Shown: piece after piece, positions 15,312 to 25,037 of the stretch
Layout: every line of letters starts with the position of its first letter
Position numbering within the stretch: the first letter of the stretch is position 1
From: Zhenhengia yiwuensis
Lineage (GTDB): Bacteria; Bacillota; Clostridia; Lachnospirales; Cellulosilyticaceae
DNA: 34,140 nucleotides
Direction: 5' to 3'
Assembly: GCF_014384995.1 (NCBI RefSeq)
Contig: NZ_JACRSY010000033.1
Span: 1-34,140, forward strand
Translations under genes and position numbers: made by a program
Notes under the pieces: model-generated
Database searches by the model: none
What the model was told of the DNA's origin: nothing
Seen by the model: the letters and a program-made list of their open reading frames with translations, nothing else

Positions 15312-16373
15312 TTAAACTGATCTAGGAATGAGCTGTAATATTTGGTCATCAGCTATGTTAGGGCTACCTCTGCCATCACGATTACTAGTTGTTAAATAAA
15401 GGGAGCCATCAGGGCTTTCTATTATTTCGCGTAAACGCCCGTACTCGTTTTTAAGCCATACTTCCATACGTGTTACAAGAGTACCATCTGGGTTTAATAA
15501 GAGAGCAAGAAGCTGCTCGCCACGCAAACAAGCTACAAGTAGCTTACCTTGCCATGGACCATGTTTGATAAATACCAGGCCGGAAGGAGCCCAGGTATTT
15601 TGCCCACTATGAATTAAAGGTTTTTGAACTATAACATTTGGCGCAATTTCATCACCTTGTACTAGAGGCCAACCATAATTAGCACCAGGATAGATAATAT
15701 TGATTTCGTCATGAGCAGAAGGACCATGTTCGCAGGCGTATAAGGTATTTTGAAAATTCCAAGTTAGACCTTGAGGATTACGATGTCCTAGACTATAGAC
15801 AGGAGAGAATGGAAAAGGATTATCAATAGGAATGCTACCATCTAATGCTATACGCAGTATTTTTCCTGCTGTGCTTTGAAGGTCTTGGGCTAGCATGGCA
15901 TTACCTGCATCACCAGTTGTCACATAAAGTTTTTGATCTGGACCTATTTTTATTCTTCCACCGTTGTGGACCCTTCCGCCAGGTATTTGGTCCAGAATAA
16001 TACGGTCAATAGAAGCTCTATTACTGATTTCAAGCAATCTTATAACACGGTTGTAGATTTGATTATTCTGAGTATAAGAGTGCATAACGTAGAGATAATG
16101 ATTTTGAGCAAAGTTAGGGTCTAAAGCAATACCCATTAGACCTCCTTCTCCGGTACTTATAAATGGCGGAGGTAAAGTGATGAGGGGCTCAGAGCGAAGG
16201 GTGCCATATTCTATGACTCTAATTGAGCCAGAGCGTTCTGTGAAATACAAGTTACCTTCACTGCTAATAGCTATAGCCCAAGGTACGTATAGATTTTGTG
16301 CTATAGCTCTAATAGCATAAGGAAATTGTCTGGATGATAAAATTCTTGAATTTGAAAAGGATATTTTTTGCAT
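15312..16373 (-). CDS. PQQ-dependent sugar dehydrogenase (GSDH/Asd-type beta-propeller)
   Basis: A glucose/sorbosone dehydrogenase family protein: a six-bladed propeller that oxidises aldose sugars when loaded with pyrroloquinoline quinone. The 353 residues show the family blocks: QNLYVPWAIA, FTERSG, GEGGLMGIALDPNF (75-88), RVHNGGRIKIGPDQKLYVTTGD with H136 as the likely active-site His, SLGHRNPQGLTW with H197, and CEHGPSAHDEIN. Most relatives are exported, yet this copy has no signal peptide. No pqq biosynthesis gene is near, so the cofactor would have to be imported, or the protein may be a cofactor-less propeller. GGAG lies eight bases before the ATG. A perfect inverted repeat lies directly upstream. 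Confidence 0.85.
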   Translation of the reverse strand: MQKISFSNSRILSSRQFPYAIRAIAQNLYVPWAIAISSEGNLYFTERSGSIRVIEYGTLRSEPLITLPPPFISTGEGGLMGIALDPNFAQNHYLYVMHSYTQNNQIYNRVIRLLEISNRASIDRIILDQIPGGRVHNGGRIKIGPDQKLYVTTGDAGNAMLAQDLQSTAGKILRIALDGSIPIDNPFPFSPVYSLGHRNPQGLTWNFQNTLYACEHGPSAHDEINIIYPGANYGWPLVQGDEIAPNVIVQKPLIHSGQNTWAPSGLVFIKHGPWQGKLLVACLRGEQLLALLLNPDGTLVTRMEVWLKNEYGRLREIIESPDGSLYLTTSNRDGRGSPNIADDQILQLIPRSV

Positions 16374-16389
16374 ATGTCTATTCTCCAGA

Positions 16390-16428
16390 TTATGAATAAT
16401 ATAGGTCTTATAAGTATATTATTCATAA
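16390..16428. promoter_or_regulatory. Perfect 14-bp inverted repeat upstream of the sugar dehydrogenase
   Basis: TTATGAATAATATA (16390-16403), 11 bases, TATATTATTCATAA (16415-16428). It ends 17 bases from the start codon of the minus-strand gene, touching its ribosome site. It could be an operator for a dimeric regulator or a 5' mRNA hairpin. No T run follows at the right distance for a terminator in either direction. Confidence 0.55.
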
Positions 16429-16509
16429 CTTGGGATGATGGGACCTCTTAATTTATGATATTGAAAATAAATTTTAGATATTAAAATAAAATAAAGGTAT
16501 TTTAGTACT

Positions 16510-16537
16510 TTGTAAATAATAATAAAAATAGTATAAT
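16510..16537 (+). promoter_or_regulatory. Promoter of the large GH2 gene
   Basis: TTGTAA (16510-16515), a 16-bp spacer and TATAAT (16532-16537), about 57 bases before the ATG at 16595. Confidence 0.7.
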
Positions 16538-16594
16538 CTAGGTAGTAAAATTTTAAAAATATCAAGTAATTTATGTGAGAAATGGAGAAACTAT

Positions 16595-19500
16595 ATGACA
16601 ATTCGAGGGACACAAAGTGACAGAAAGATAGAAATGAACAAAGATTGGACATTTTGCTGGGCGGGAGATGTTAATCATCCAAGGGCAGATATAAGTGATG
16701 CCTATAAAATCAATTACAATGATTCTGAATGGAGAAAGTTAAATTTACCACATGATTGGAGTATTGAGTTTGACTTTAATATCGAACATTCTTTAGTAGG
16801 TTCAGAAGCCGGCTACTTAGATGGTGGTACAGGTTGGTATCGTAAGAAATTAGTTTTACCACAAGAAATGAAAGATAAAAGAATTGCTATTCATTTTGGC
16901 GGTGTTTATATGGATAGCACAGTCTATGTGAATGAAAAGCAAGTTGGGAAATATCCTAATGGTTATATGCCTTTTACATATGATTTAACAGATTATATCA
17001 TTGCAGATGGGGTAACAGAAAACGTTATTGCTGTTAAAGTAGTAAATGAACAGCCAAGTAGTAGATGGTACTCAGGAAGTGGAATTTACCGTGATGTAGA
17101 GCTGATTGTAACAGAGTCAGTACATGTAGTAGAATACGGAACTTTCGTTACGACACCGTATATTGAAGAGGAGTATGCAACAGGCAAAGTGACTATGCAT
17201 ATTCAGACAGAAGTAAAAAATACTTCAGAATCAGATAAACAAGTTGTAGTACGTTCTACACTTTTAGACTATAAAACAAATGAGGTAGTAGCACAGACGG
17301 TAGAAAGTGAAGTATATACTATAGCTGCTAGCCAAATAGATAAGGTAGACCAACAAATGGTTGTATCTGAGCCGAAACTTTGGTCTACAGCAGAGCCTAA
17401 CCTTTATACAATGCTTACGGAAGTTGTTGTAGAAGGAGAAGTTGTAGATACTTATAAAACAAGATGTGGTTTTAGATGGATTAAATTTGATGCCGAGGAA
17501 GGTTTCTTCTTAAATGGTGAGTGGATGAAACTTAAAGGTGTATGTATGCATCATGATCAAGGAGCGCTTGGAGCTGTTGCGAATACGCGTGCTATTGAGC
17601 GTCAGATGGAGATTATGCAGGATATGGGTGCTAATGCAATACGTGTGACTCATAACCCAGCTGCAGATGAGCTTTTACGTATCTGTGATGAAAAAGGACT
17701 TCTTGTTATTGATGAAGCTTTTGATACTTGGTATGGTGGAAAGAAACAATATGACTTAGGACGTTTCTTCTCACAAGGGTCCACTTCTCATCCAGATGGT
17801 GTTAATACTGTAACTTGGGCAGAGTTTGACCTTAAACGTATGGTAAAACGAGGACGTAACTTCCCATGTATTATTAAATGGTCCGTAGGAAATGAAGTAA
17901 GTGAAGCAAGTGGAGATGAACGTTCTTTAGAAACCATTAAAAACATGAAAAAGTGGGTTTATGAAGTAGATCCAACAAGAGGCATTACACAAGGTGCTGA
18001 TAAATTTAGATTTGGTACAGGTGAAGGTGGTCACGAAGATATCGCTGCTGTGCAGGATACTGTAGGCTTTAACTATGCAGAAGAAAACTATGATAGCATA
18101 CATGCAAAGCATCCTGACTGGGTAATTTATGGTTCGGAGACTTCTTCAGCAACTAAATCAAGAGGTGTATATAGTCATCCAGATTGGTTAGGAAGTCATG
18201 ATTCAGGGGATCATTCAGATTATCAACAATCTTCTTATGACAATGACCATGTAGGTTGGGGAAAAACAGCGACAAACTCATGGATTCCAGATCGAGATAG
18301 AAAATATATAGCAGGTCAGTTTATTTGGACAGGCTTTGACTATATTGGTGAGCCTACACCTTGGCATAATACAGGAGGACCAGGTCATGAGCTATCACCT
18401 AAAAGTTCTTATTTTGGTATTGTAGATACAGCGGGCTTCCCTAAAGATGATTATTACCTTTACCAAAGTGTATGGAAGTGCGTAAGCGAAGCGCCAATGG
18501 TACATATTTTACCGCATTGGAATTGGGAAGATGATACTCTTAGAAGTCATGTAACAGGAGAAGATGGCAAGATTCCACTTAGAGTATATTCTAATGCACC
18601 ACGTATTGAACTTTTTATAGATGGAGTAAGTCAAGGTGAAAAAATTTTTGCTCAGAAAGTAACAGATTATGGTTTTGCTTATCAACAACAATCTGAAACA
18701 AGTGATCGCCTGTATTTAGAATGGCGATTAGATTATGAGTATAGACCGGGAACTAAGATCCAAGCAGTTGCTAAAAGTGCAGAAGGCATAGTAATAGCTG
18801 AAGAAACTATGGTAACAGCAGATAAAGCAGCTCAAGTAGCTTTACAAGCAGATAGAAGTGTCATTCATGCTGATGGCAAGGATCTTTGTTATATTACAGT
18901 AGATATTCAAGATGAAAGGGGTAACTTTGTCCCAACGGCAGATAATGAAGTAAAATTTGAAATAATAGGACAAGGGCAAATTGTAGGAGTCGATAATGGA
19001 AATCCTGTAAGCCATGAACGCTATAAGGCACAGGCCGATGGTACATGGAAACGTAAAGTCTTTAATGGAAAAGCCGTTGTTATTGTTCAAGCAACAGAAG
19101 AAGGTGGAAGTTTTACACTGAAAGCATCTTCTAAGGGTCTAGAAGGAGCATATGTAAAAGCTTACACAGTAGAAGATACTAGAAAAACATCACGAGAAGT
19201 ATTAGGTTATGAGGTTTACCCTATAAAAACAGAAGTAGGTGTGATGCCTACACTTCCTGAAAACGTGATAGCTGTACTGGCGAATGGAACTAAAGTAAAT
19301 CAAGCTATAACATGGAATGAACTTAGTAAGCAGCAGTTTAATCAAATGGGTGTAGTAACAGTTCAGGGGACTGTAAATGGAGTAGAAGCAACAGTAAGTG
19401 TTGAAGTGGTAGTAGTAGATATCAGACAAGGTGAAAAGGCAAGCGTAGCAGAGCTTACAAGTCTTATGATTAATAATAAGGAAGTAGCAGGCTTTAATCC

Positions 19501-21250
19501 AAATACATTTATTTATGAAATGAAAGTACCATATGGCGAGCAAATTACACATATTACTGCAGTTGCTAAAGATAATGCAAAGATATGCATTGTGCCACCA
19601 AGTAGTTATACAGGCGTAGTAATAGTTGAAGTAGAAGCAGATGAGCATATAAAACAGAAATATATTGTTCATATAGACGAAGCTATGCCACAGCTTAAAG
19701 AAGTAAACTTTAAAGTAGAACATACACTTATTAAAGAAGATGAAAAAGTAGGCTTTATTTTAGAAGGAGTCAAGGAAGATGGCATAGCAATAGACCTTTC
19801 AAAAGCAGAAGTTCATTATCATGTAACAACAGAAGATAAAGCATATATTGAGTTTGTACAAAGTGAGATTTATGCCTATACAGCAGGTACTTTAAAAGTT
19901 GCTGTAGAAGTCATTTATGGAGGCGTAAGTCTTACATCTGATGAAGTAACTTTAACGATTGTACCGAATGAAGTTGTTAAAGAAGTAGTAGCTTATGAAG
20001 AAGTTCAAATAGGCTGTACAGTCGGTAACAGTCCAAACTTACCAAAGATGGTGAAAGCATACTTTAACGTAGGTTTTCCTCGTATGGTAGAAGTAGAATG
20101 GAGCGAACTTTCAGAAAGAGACTACAATACTTATGGTCAGTTTGAGGTAGAAGGAAAAGTAAAGGGATATGCACTTTTAGTTAAAGCTATTGTTGTAGTA
20201 AAAGGCATTCTGGCTATAGAAAGTGTAAGTGTGGCAGCGGTAAAAGGTATTCCAGCAGAATTACCTGAAAAAGTAATGGTTTACTATAGTGACCATACAA
20301 AAGCAGAAAGCTATGTAAGATGGAACGAGACTCGTGTAAATTACAGTGCTGTAGGTATAGTAGAAGTTACAGGAATGCTAGAAGATGTTAGGATGCCAGT
20401 TACTGCAAGTGTGAGAATTACTGAAGTAGCAGAAGAAATTAAAGAAAGTAAAAATTACGCAAAACAATGGACAGGCTCTCAGTTCCCAGCAGCTTTAGCA
20501 TCCTTTACAAATGATGTAGAAGGTTCAAAAGATAATATTTCACATGTTAATGATACAGTCATTGCTTTTGATGAGATGCAGCATAATAGATGGAGTAACT
20601 GGCAGCATGCACCTAGAGATAAAGAGTGGGTAGGTATTCTCTTTGCTGAAGGTGGTAATATTACAAAACGTTATATGGATACTGTAAAAGTAGGATTCTT
20701 TGAAGATCATGGAGTAGGTGCACCAGAGAACTTTACAATTGAATACTATGTGCCAGATAGAGAGCCAGCTGCGCCAAATCGTTTCGGGCATGTAACAGAT
20801 GGTGAATTAGCAGAGAAAGGAAATTGGAAGCCAGTTGTGGGAATCCAAGGAGATACAGTAGGTGTAGAAGCTGGAAGTATGCATACCTTTACATTTGAAC
20901 CAGTCCATACTTATGCAATTCGTCTTAATATGACTAGAAAAGCAGAGAAGCAAGGTATCGCTATAACGGAGCTTGAAGCTTATGGCAAAGAAGCTATTGC
21001 ATATGAAGACTATGAAATAGTAGAAGTTTTAGTAGATGGATGCAATGTACTTGATAACTTTGATGAAGCATTAAATTGTGTATACGTGGTGCAAGGTAAT
21101 CATGTACCAGAAGTTAGAGTAAATGCTACAAAACATGCTAAAGTAACAGTGATTCCAGCAGTAGATAGAAACGGTATAACTCAAATAGAAGTACTCCCAG
21201 AAAATGGAGATGTAACAAAAACTAAAATTTATCATATTAGTTTTAAATAA
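16595..21250 (+). CDS. Multidomain GH2 beta-galactosidase-like enzyme with Ig-like and discoidin-like domains
   Basis: A 1551-residue retaining glycoside hydrolase of family GH2. The N-terminal jelly roll (1-190, with LNLPHDW and GGTGWYRK) and an Ig-like linker domain precede the TIM barrel (about 300-610). Acid/base E434 lies in WSVGNEVSEAS and nucleophile E515 in YGSETSS. A DUF4982-like segment (about 635-710) and an invasin-like Ig domain (about 745-850) follow. Then come three BIG_4-like repeats (870-942, 1129-1199, 1208-1272) that share a W-x-E-L/T pattern, a cadherin-like sandwich (about 950-1029), an F5/8-type C (CBM32-like) domain (about 1286-1466) and a final strand-rich domain. No signal peptide or LPXTG anchor is present. 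The upstream frame is open only to 16529, without an ATG. GGAG is 7 bases before the start. Confidence 0.9.
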   Translation: MTIRGTQSDRKIEMNKDWTFCWAGDVNHPRADISDAYKINYNDSEWRKLNLPHDWSIEFDFNIEHSLVGSEAGYLDGGTGWYRKKLVLPQEMKDKRIAIHFGGVYMDSTVYVNEKQVGKYPNGYMPFTYDLTDYIIADGVTENVIAVKVVNEQPSSRWYSGSGIYRDVELIVTESVHVVEYGTFVTTPYIEEEYATGKVTMHIQTEVKNTSESDKQVVVRSTLLDYKTNEVVAQTVESEVYTIAASQIDKVDQQMVVSEPKLWSTAEPNLYTMLTEVVVEGEVVDTYKTRCGFRWIKFDAEEGFFLNGEWMKLKGVCMHHDQGALGAVANTRAIERQMEIMQDMGANAIRVTHNPAADELLRICDEKGLLVIDEAFDTWYGGKKQYDLGRFFSQGSTSHPDGVNTVTWAEFDLKRMVKRGRNFPCIIKWSVGNEVSEASGDERSLETIKNMKKWVYEVDPTRGITQGADKFRFGTGEGGHEDIAAVQDTVGFNYAEENYDSIHAKHPDWVIYGSETSSATKSRGVYSHPDWLGSHDSGDHSDYQQSSYDNDHVGWGKTATNSWIPDRDRKYIAGQFIWTGFDYIGEPTPWHNTGGPGHELSPKSSYFGIVDTAGFPKDDYYLYQSVWKCVSEAPMVHILPHWNWEDDTLRSHVTGEDGKIPLRVYSNAPRIELFIDGVSQGEKIFAQKVTDYGFAYQQQSETSDRLYLEWRLDYEYRPGTKIQAVAKSAEGIVIAEETMVTADKAAQVALQADRSVIHADGKDLCYITVDIQDERGNFVPTADNEVKFEIIGQGQIVGVDNGNPVSHERYKAQADGTWKRKVFNGKAVVIVQATEEGGSFTLKASSKGLEGAYVKAYTVEDTRKTSREVLGYEVYPIKTEVGVMPTLPENVIAVLANGTKVNQAITWNELSKQQFNQMGVVTVQGTVNGVEATVSVEVVVVDIRQGEKASVAELTSLMINNKEVAGFNPNTFIYEMKVPYGEQITHITAVAKDNAKICIVPPSSYTGVVIVEVEADEHIKQKYIVHIDEAMPQLKEVNFKVEHTLIKEDEKVGFILEGVKEDGIAIDLSKAEVHYHVTTEDKAYIEFVQSEIYAYTAGTLKVAVEVIYGGVSLTSDEVTLTIVPNEVVKEVVAYEEVQIGCTVGNSPNLPKMVKAYFNVGFPRMVEVEWSELSERDYNTYGQFEVEGKVKGYALLVKAIVVVKGILAIESVSVAAVKGIPAELPEKVMVYYSDHTKAESYVRWNETRVNYSAVGIVEVTGMLEDVRMPVTASVRITEVAEEIKESKNYAKQWTGSQFPAALASFTNDVEGSKDNISHVNDTVIAFDEMQHNRWSNWQHAPRDKEWVGILFAEGGNITKRYMDTVKVGFFEDHGVGAPENFTIEYYVPDREPAAPNRFGHVTDGELAEKGNWKPVVGIQGDTVGVEAGSMHTFTFEPVHTYAIRLNMTRKAEKQGIAITELEAYGKEAIAYEDYEIVEVLVDGCNVLDNFDEALNCVYVVQGNHVPEVRVNATKHAKVTVIPAVDRNGITQIEVLPENGDVTKTKIYHISFK

Positions 21251-21261
21251 GAATATGAATG

Positions 21262-21298
21262 AAAAGGTTCAATCTCCTAGAAGAGATTGAACCTTTTT
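21262..21298 (+). terminator. Rho-independent terminator after the large GH2 gene
   Basis: AAAAGGTTCAATCTC (21262-21276), loop CTAGAA, GAGATTGAACCTTTTT (21283-21298). This separates the GH2 gene from the AraC gene. Confidence 0.92.
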
Positions 21299-21543
21299 CT
21301 TAGAAAGCATATTTATCTAAGAAGATATTCAATGTGTCTGGTATAGATTTTTGTAATATTGGGAGATTCTTTAAGTGCCTATTTCTCTTTTTTATTAATT
21401 AGCATGCGTTTTAGAAGTGAAGTGGCTAGAATTAAAGAAGTTACTATAAAAGTATGCAGGATATTAGGTACAAATGATTAGACAGAATCATATAGATTAA
21501 CTTATTTCCTGAAAACAGAATAAAGAGTTGAGGAATTTATAGA
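21299..21543. other. Intergenic region before the AraC gene, nothing firm
   Basis: This AT-rich stretch holds no convincing gene. A 25-codon frame from 21404 lacks a ribosome site. No clear promoter or palindrome for the AraC gene stands out. Confidence 0.4.
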
Positions 21544-22560
21544 ATGAAACAGTATTTATTTTTTATAGATTTACCATTACTAGAAAAGGCATTTTACTTT
21601 TTAGCAGAAGAAACTTTAATGAAAAAACCTCTTATTGCTTATGAGCAAATAGGAGAAGAGGACATACTAGAGGTTAGGCATAATGCGCAAGGGGAGATCG
21701 AATTTAAGAAAAGCAATAAGAGCTCAGCACAGCTTATATTAAATGAGATTAGAAAATATGATATATATCCAGGGTATGGTGGGGATGAGGAAAAATTATT
21801 TTACCATTATCATAATTTGTTTGAAATTTCTATTGTATTATCAGGAAGAGGATACTATTTTGCAGAAGGAAGATGTATTAAGGTTCAAGCAGGGTCTATT
21901 GTGGCATTTAATGGATTAGTACCACATGCTTGGATTGCTGACAAAGAAGATCCCCCACGTCTTAAAACATTTAAATTCTATCAAAATTTGTTTCTAGAGA
22001 ATGAAATAGAGGAAGAGCAATGGAAATTAATAAATGATTACTTAAGTACATTTACTGTAATAGATTTACATGGTAAAGAAGGTGAAAAAAGTTTTACGAT
22101 TTTGCAACTCATGTACGAAGAATATATCAATAAAAATAAAGGGTATAGGGAATGTATTAGAAACCTACTGCTAGTATTTTTAGTGTATATCATGCGACAA
22201 GATATAAATAGACGAAAAAACACTAAGAAAAGAGGTCACCATACAGAGATAGAAAATGCTGTGAAATATATGAAGAATAATTTTCATCTAAATCTTGCAT
22301 TAGAAGATGTAGCCAAAGTGGTATATATGCATCCTAACTATTTTTCAGCAGTATTCAAGAAGGCATATGGTATAAGTTTTATAGATTATATGAATAGGTT
22401 AAAAGTCTCTATGGCAACTGAATTAATGGAAAGTACGCAGTTACCTATTCCAGAAATTGCAATGCGTTGTGGATTTACATCTCTATCCAACTTTTACAGG
22501 GTGTTTAAAAGCGTTCAAGGGATAAGTCCTGTTAAGTATATTAAACAGCTGAAATTCTAA
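21544..22560 (+). CDS. AraC-family regulator with cupin sensor domain
   Basis: A 338-residue transcription factor. A cupin-like sugar-sensing region (about 85-150) includes HYHNLFEISIVLSGRGYYF and VQAGSIVAFNGLVPHAW. The C-terminal double helix-turn-helix (about 235-335) reads IENAVKYMKNNFHLNLALED, then HPNYFSAVFKKAYGISFIDY, then IPEIAMRCGFTSLSNFYRVFK. Its place between two GH2 genes suggests it senses a sugar released by or fed to these enzymes and activates one or both; this is inference. The ATG at 21544 has GAGG nine bases upstream. A later Met at residue 26 is possible but lacks a ribosome site. Confidence 0.9.
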   Translation: MKQYLFFIDLPLLEKAFYFLAEETLMKKPLIAYEQIGEEDILEVRHNAQGEIEFKKSNKSSAQLILNEIRKYDIYPGYGGDEEKLFYHYHNLFEISIVLSGRGYYFAEGRCIKVQAGSIVAFNGLVPHAWIADKEDPPRLKTFKFYQNLFLENEIEEEQWKLINDYLSTFTVIDLHGKEGEKSFTILQLMYEEYINKNKGYRECIRNLLLVFLVYIMRQDINRRKNTKKRGHHTEIENAVKYMKNNFHLNLALEDVAKVVYMHPNYFSAVFKKAYGISFIDYMNRLKVSMATELMESTQLPIPEIAMRCGFTSLSNFYRVFKSVQGISPVKYIKQLKF

Positions 22561-22716
22561 TAATTTAATAGGATATTCTAACATTATATGATAATGGATA
22601 CAATATATATATGTTTTTCCTTAGATATAGTATATTGATTTGTGAAAAAATTGTATTAGCAAAATAGGAAATCTAAATAAAGCACAAAACAAATTTCACT
22701 AAGAAAGGGGAACAAT

Positions 22717-24939
22717 ATGATTGCGTCAAACAAAAAAACATGTATCAATAAGGGATGGTTTTATCGCAGAGATAAGCAAGAAGAAGGGGTAAAAGTTAAT
22801 TTGCCTCATGCTAATAAAGAAGTACCGTATAATTATTTTGATGAAAAAATGTATCAATTCATCAGCTTTTATGAGAAAGAGCTGTGGATAGAACATGGAA
22901 ATGATAGAGAGTTTTTAGTTTTTGATGGTGTTATGACGGCTTTTAAAATCTTTGTAAATGATGTTTTTATAGGAGAGTATAAGGGTGGTTATATTCCACA
23001 TCATGTAGAGATCACAGATTTTGTACAAAGGGGAGCATATAATAAGATTCTGGTAGAGGTAGATTCTACAGAGCGAGCAGATATTCCACCTTTTGGATAT
23101 GTGGTAGATTACTTAACCTTTGGTGGAATTTATAGAGATGTGTGGCATTATACACTTAGCCAAACTTATATGAACCATGTCTATTTTAAATACAGTATTT
23201 TAGAACATAATGGTAAACAGGGGAAAGTACAATGCTTACCAATTATTGAAATTGATAGCAAAGAAGAGGCTCAAAGTGTAAAGCTTATGGTACAGATTAA
23301 TGACCATGAGGTAGAGATGCAGTTAGATGTAAAAAAAGGGATACATAGATATAATTTCACGCCATTTGTAATGGAAAATATGACATTATGGGATATAGAA
23401 AATCCACATAGATATGACTGTAAAGTTAGGATGCAAGGTGAGATGGGGAATGATGAAGCAAGTCTAAAAGTAGGGTTTAGAGAACTACATATAGAAGAGA
23501 ATAAGCTTGCTTTAAATGGCAAATCACTTACTTTATTAGGGCTTAATAGACATCAAAGCTATCCTTATGTAGGATATGCTATGCCAAAGAGAGTTCAAGA
23601 AAAAGATGCATACATTCTTAAGTATGAGCTTGGGCTTAATGCAGTAAGGACTTCACACTATCCACAGTCACCTTATTTCTTAGATGCATGTGATGAAGTA
23701 GGGCTATTGGTTTTAGAAGAGATACCAGGCTGGCAGCATATTAGCCAGAGGGAAGATTGGCGTAGTAAGGTAATGGAAGATGTAAAAGCTATGATAGAAA
23801 GAGACTACAACCATCCTTCTATTATTACATGGGGGGTACGTATTAATGAATCTGGGGATGATCATGAATTATATACTGCAACCAATGAACTAGCAAGAAG
23901 TCTAGATGATACAAGGCCCACATCAGGAGTAAGATGCATGGAAAGAAGTGAGTTCTTAGAAGATATTTATACAATGAATGACTTTATCCATGATGGTTCA
24001 GAGAATATCTTAAGAACAAGGGAGCGTTGTACAGGTTCAGAAAAGCCTGTACCATATATGGTAACAGAATTCTGTGGTCACATTTACCCAACTAAAAAGT
24101 TTGATCAAGAAGAAAGATTAGTAGAGCATGCGCTAAGACATGGACGTGTACAAAGTATGGCAAGACAAAAAGATGAAGTGCTTGGTGCAATAGGTTGGTG
24201 TGCGTTTGATTATAATACACACTTTGACTTTGGGAGTGGAGATAGAATTTGTTACCATGGCGTAATGGATATGTTTAGAATTCCAAAGTTTGCAGCAGCA
24301 GTTTACAAAAGTCAAAGAGATCCAAAACATGGCTATGTTATAGAACCACTTACCTACTGGGCAAGAGGGGAGAAAAATAAAGGGGTTGTATTCCCAATTC
24401 ATGTGTTTACTAACTGTAATAAGATAGAGGTTAAATTAGGTGGAGTGAGTAAAGGTGTCTTTTCAAGACAATTCCATAATACAGATCCTAAGATGCAATA
24501 CCTTAAACAACCACCCTTTGTATTAAGCATGAATAATGGTGAGTGGGGAGCACATTGGACAGATGCAGAGTTTATTGGTTATGTAGGAGATGAAGTAGTA
24601 GTAAGTAAAAAGTTTGCTGCGAACCCTGTATATTCAGGAATACAAGTAGAAATAGATGATTATAAACTCTATGCAGATGAACTAGATGCAACACGTGTTG
24701 TTGTACGTGCTATAGACCAGGTTGGCAATACCTTACCGTACTTAAGTGAAGGTATTCAGATAGAAACATTTGGGGATATAGAAGTAATAGGACCTAAGCA
24801 GCTTGCTTTAACAGGCGGAAGCATTGCTTTCTGGATTAGAACAAAGATAGAAAGTAGAGAAGGTATAGCAAAAATAAAAGTAAATAGCTATGGTGGATAT
24901 AAAGAAGAAATAAGTATTGAACTTGAGAAGAGGGATTAG
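22717..24939 (+). CDS. GH2 glycoside hydrolase (beta-galactosidase/glucuronidase-like)
   Basis: A second retaining GH2 enzyme of 740 residues. It has an N-terminal jelly roll (about 10-160, ending VDYLTFGGIYRDVWH), an Ig-like domain (about 165-265, ending VGFRELHI) and a TIM barrel beginning LNGKSLTLLGLNRHQ. Acid/base E378 lies in WGVRINESGDD and nucleophile E451 in MVTEFCGH. A DUF4982-like sandwich and a C-terminal Ig-like domain complete it. It lacks the extra binding domains of the 1551-residue enzyme and has no signal peptide, so it should act in the cytoplasm. Substrate unknown. AAAGGGG precedes the ATG. It starts 156 bases after the AraC gene with no terminator between, so co-transcription is possible. 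Confidence 0.9.
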   Translation: MIASNKKTCINKGWFYRRDKQEEGVKVNLPHANKEVPYNYFDEKMYQFISFYEKELWIEHGNDREFLVFDGVMTAFKIFVNDVFIGEYKGGYIPHHVEITDFVQRGAYNKILVEVDSTERADIPPFGYVVDYLTFGGIYRDVWHYTLSQTYMNHVYFKYSILEHNGKQGKVQCLPIIEIDSKEEAQSVKLMVQINDHEVEMQLDVKKGIHRYNFTPFVMENMTLWDIENPHRYDCKVRMQGEMGNDEASLKVGFRELHIEENKLALNGKSLTLLGLNRHQSYPYVGYAMPKRVQEKDAYILKYELGLNAVRTSHYPQSPYFLDACDEVGLLVLEEIPGWQHISQREDWRSKVMEDVKAMIERDYNHPSIITWGVRINESGDDHELYTATNELARSLDDTRPTSGVRCMERSEFLEDIYTMNDFIHDGSENILRTRERCTGSEKPVPYMVTEFCGHIYPTKKFDQEERLVEHALRHGRVQSMARQKDEVLGAIGWCAFDYNTHFDFGSGDRICYHGVMDMFRIPKFAAAVYKSQRDPKHGYVIEPLTYWARGEKNKGVVFPIHVFTNCNKIEVKLGGVSKGVFSRQFHNTDPKMQYLKQPPFVLSMNNGEWGAHWTDAEFIGYVGDEVVVSKKFAANPVYSGIQVEIDDYKLYADELDATRVVVRAIDQVGNTLPYLSEGIQIETFGDIEVIGPKQLALTGGSIAFWIRTKIESREGIAKIKVNSYGGYKEEISIELEKRD

Positions 24940-25002
24940 ATAAAAATAAATTAAATAAAAAAGTCAGGCAAAAGAAGTTTATATATAAATTAAAATTAAT
25001 TG

Positions 25003-25031
25003 TTGACATATATATAATTTTTGTGTAGAAT
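25003..25031 (+). promoter_or_regulatory. Consensus-like promoter of the T-box/brnQ transcript
   Basis: A perfect TTGACA (25003-25008), a 17-bp spacer and TAGAAT (25026-25031). It is the strongest promoter match in the window. Confidence 0.88.
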
Positions 25032-25037
25032 CATAAA

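Noticed and set aside
19202..19723. A 173-codon minus-strand frame inside the large GH2 gene
   Set aside because: Its product is Tyr/Cys/Phe-rich without recognisable domains, and it is antisense to conserved Ig-like repeats.
19202..20410. The repeated Ig-like units of the large GH2 enzyme as DNA-level tandem repeats
   Set aside because: The similarity is visible only at protein level (W-x-E-L and ending strands). The nucleotide sequences differ too much to call a recent repeat.
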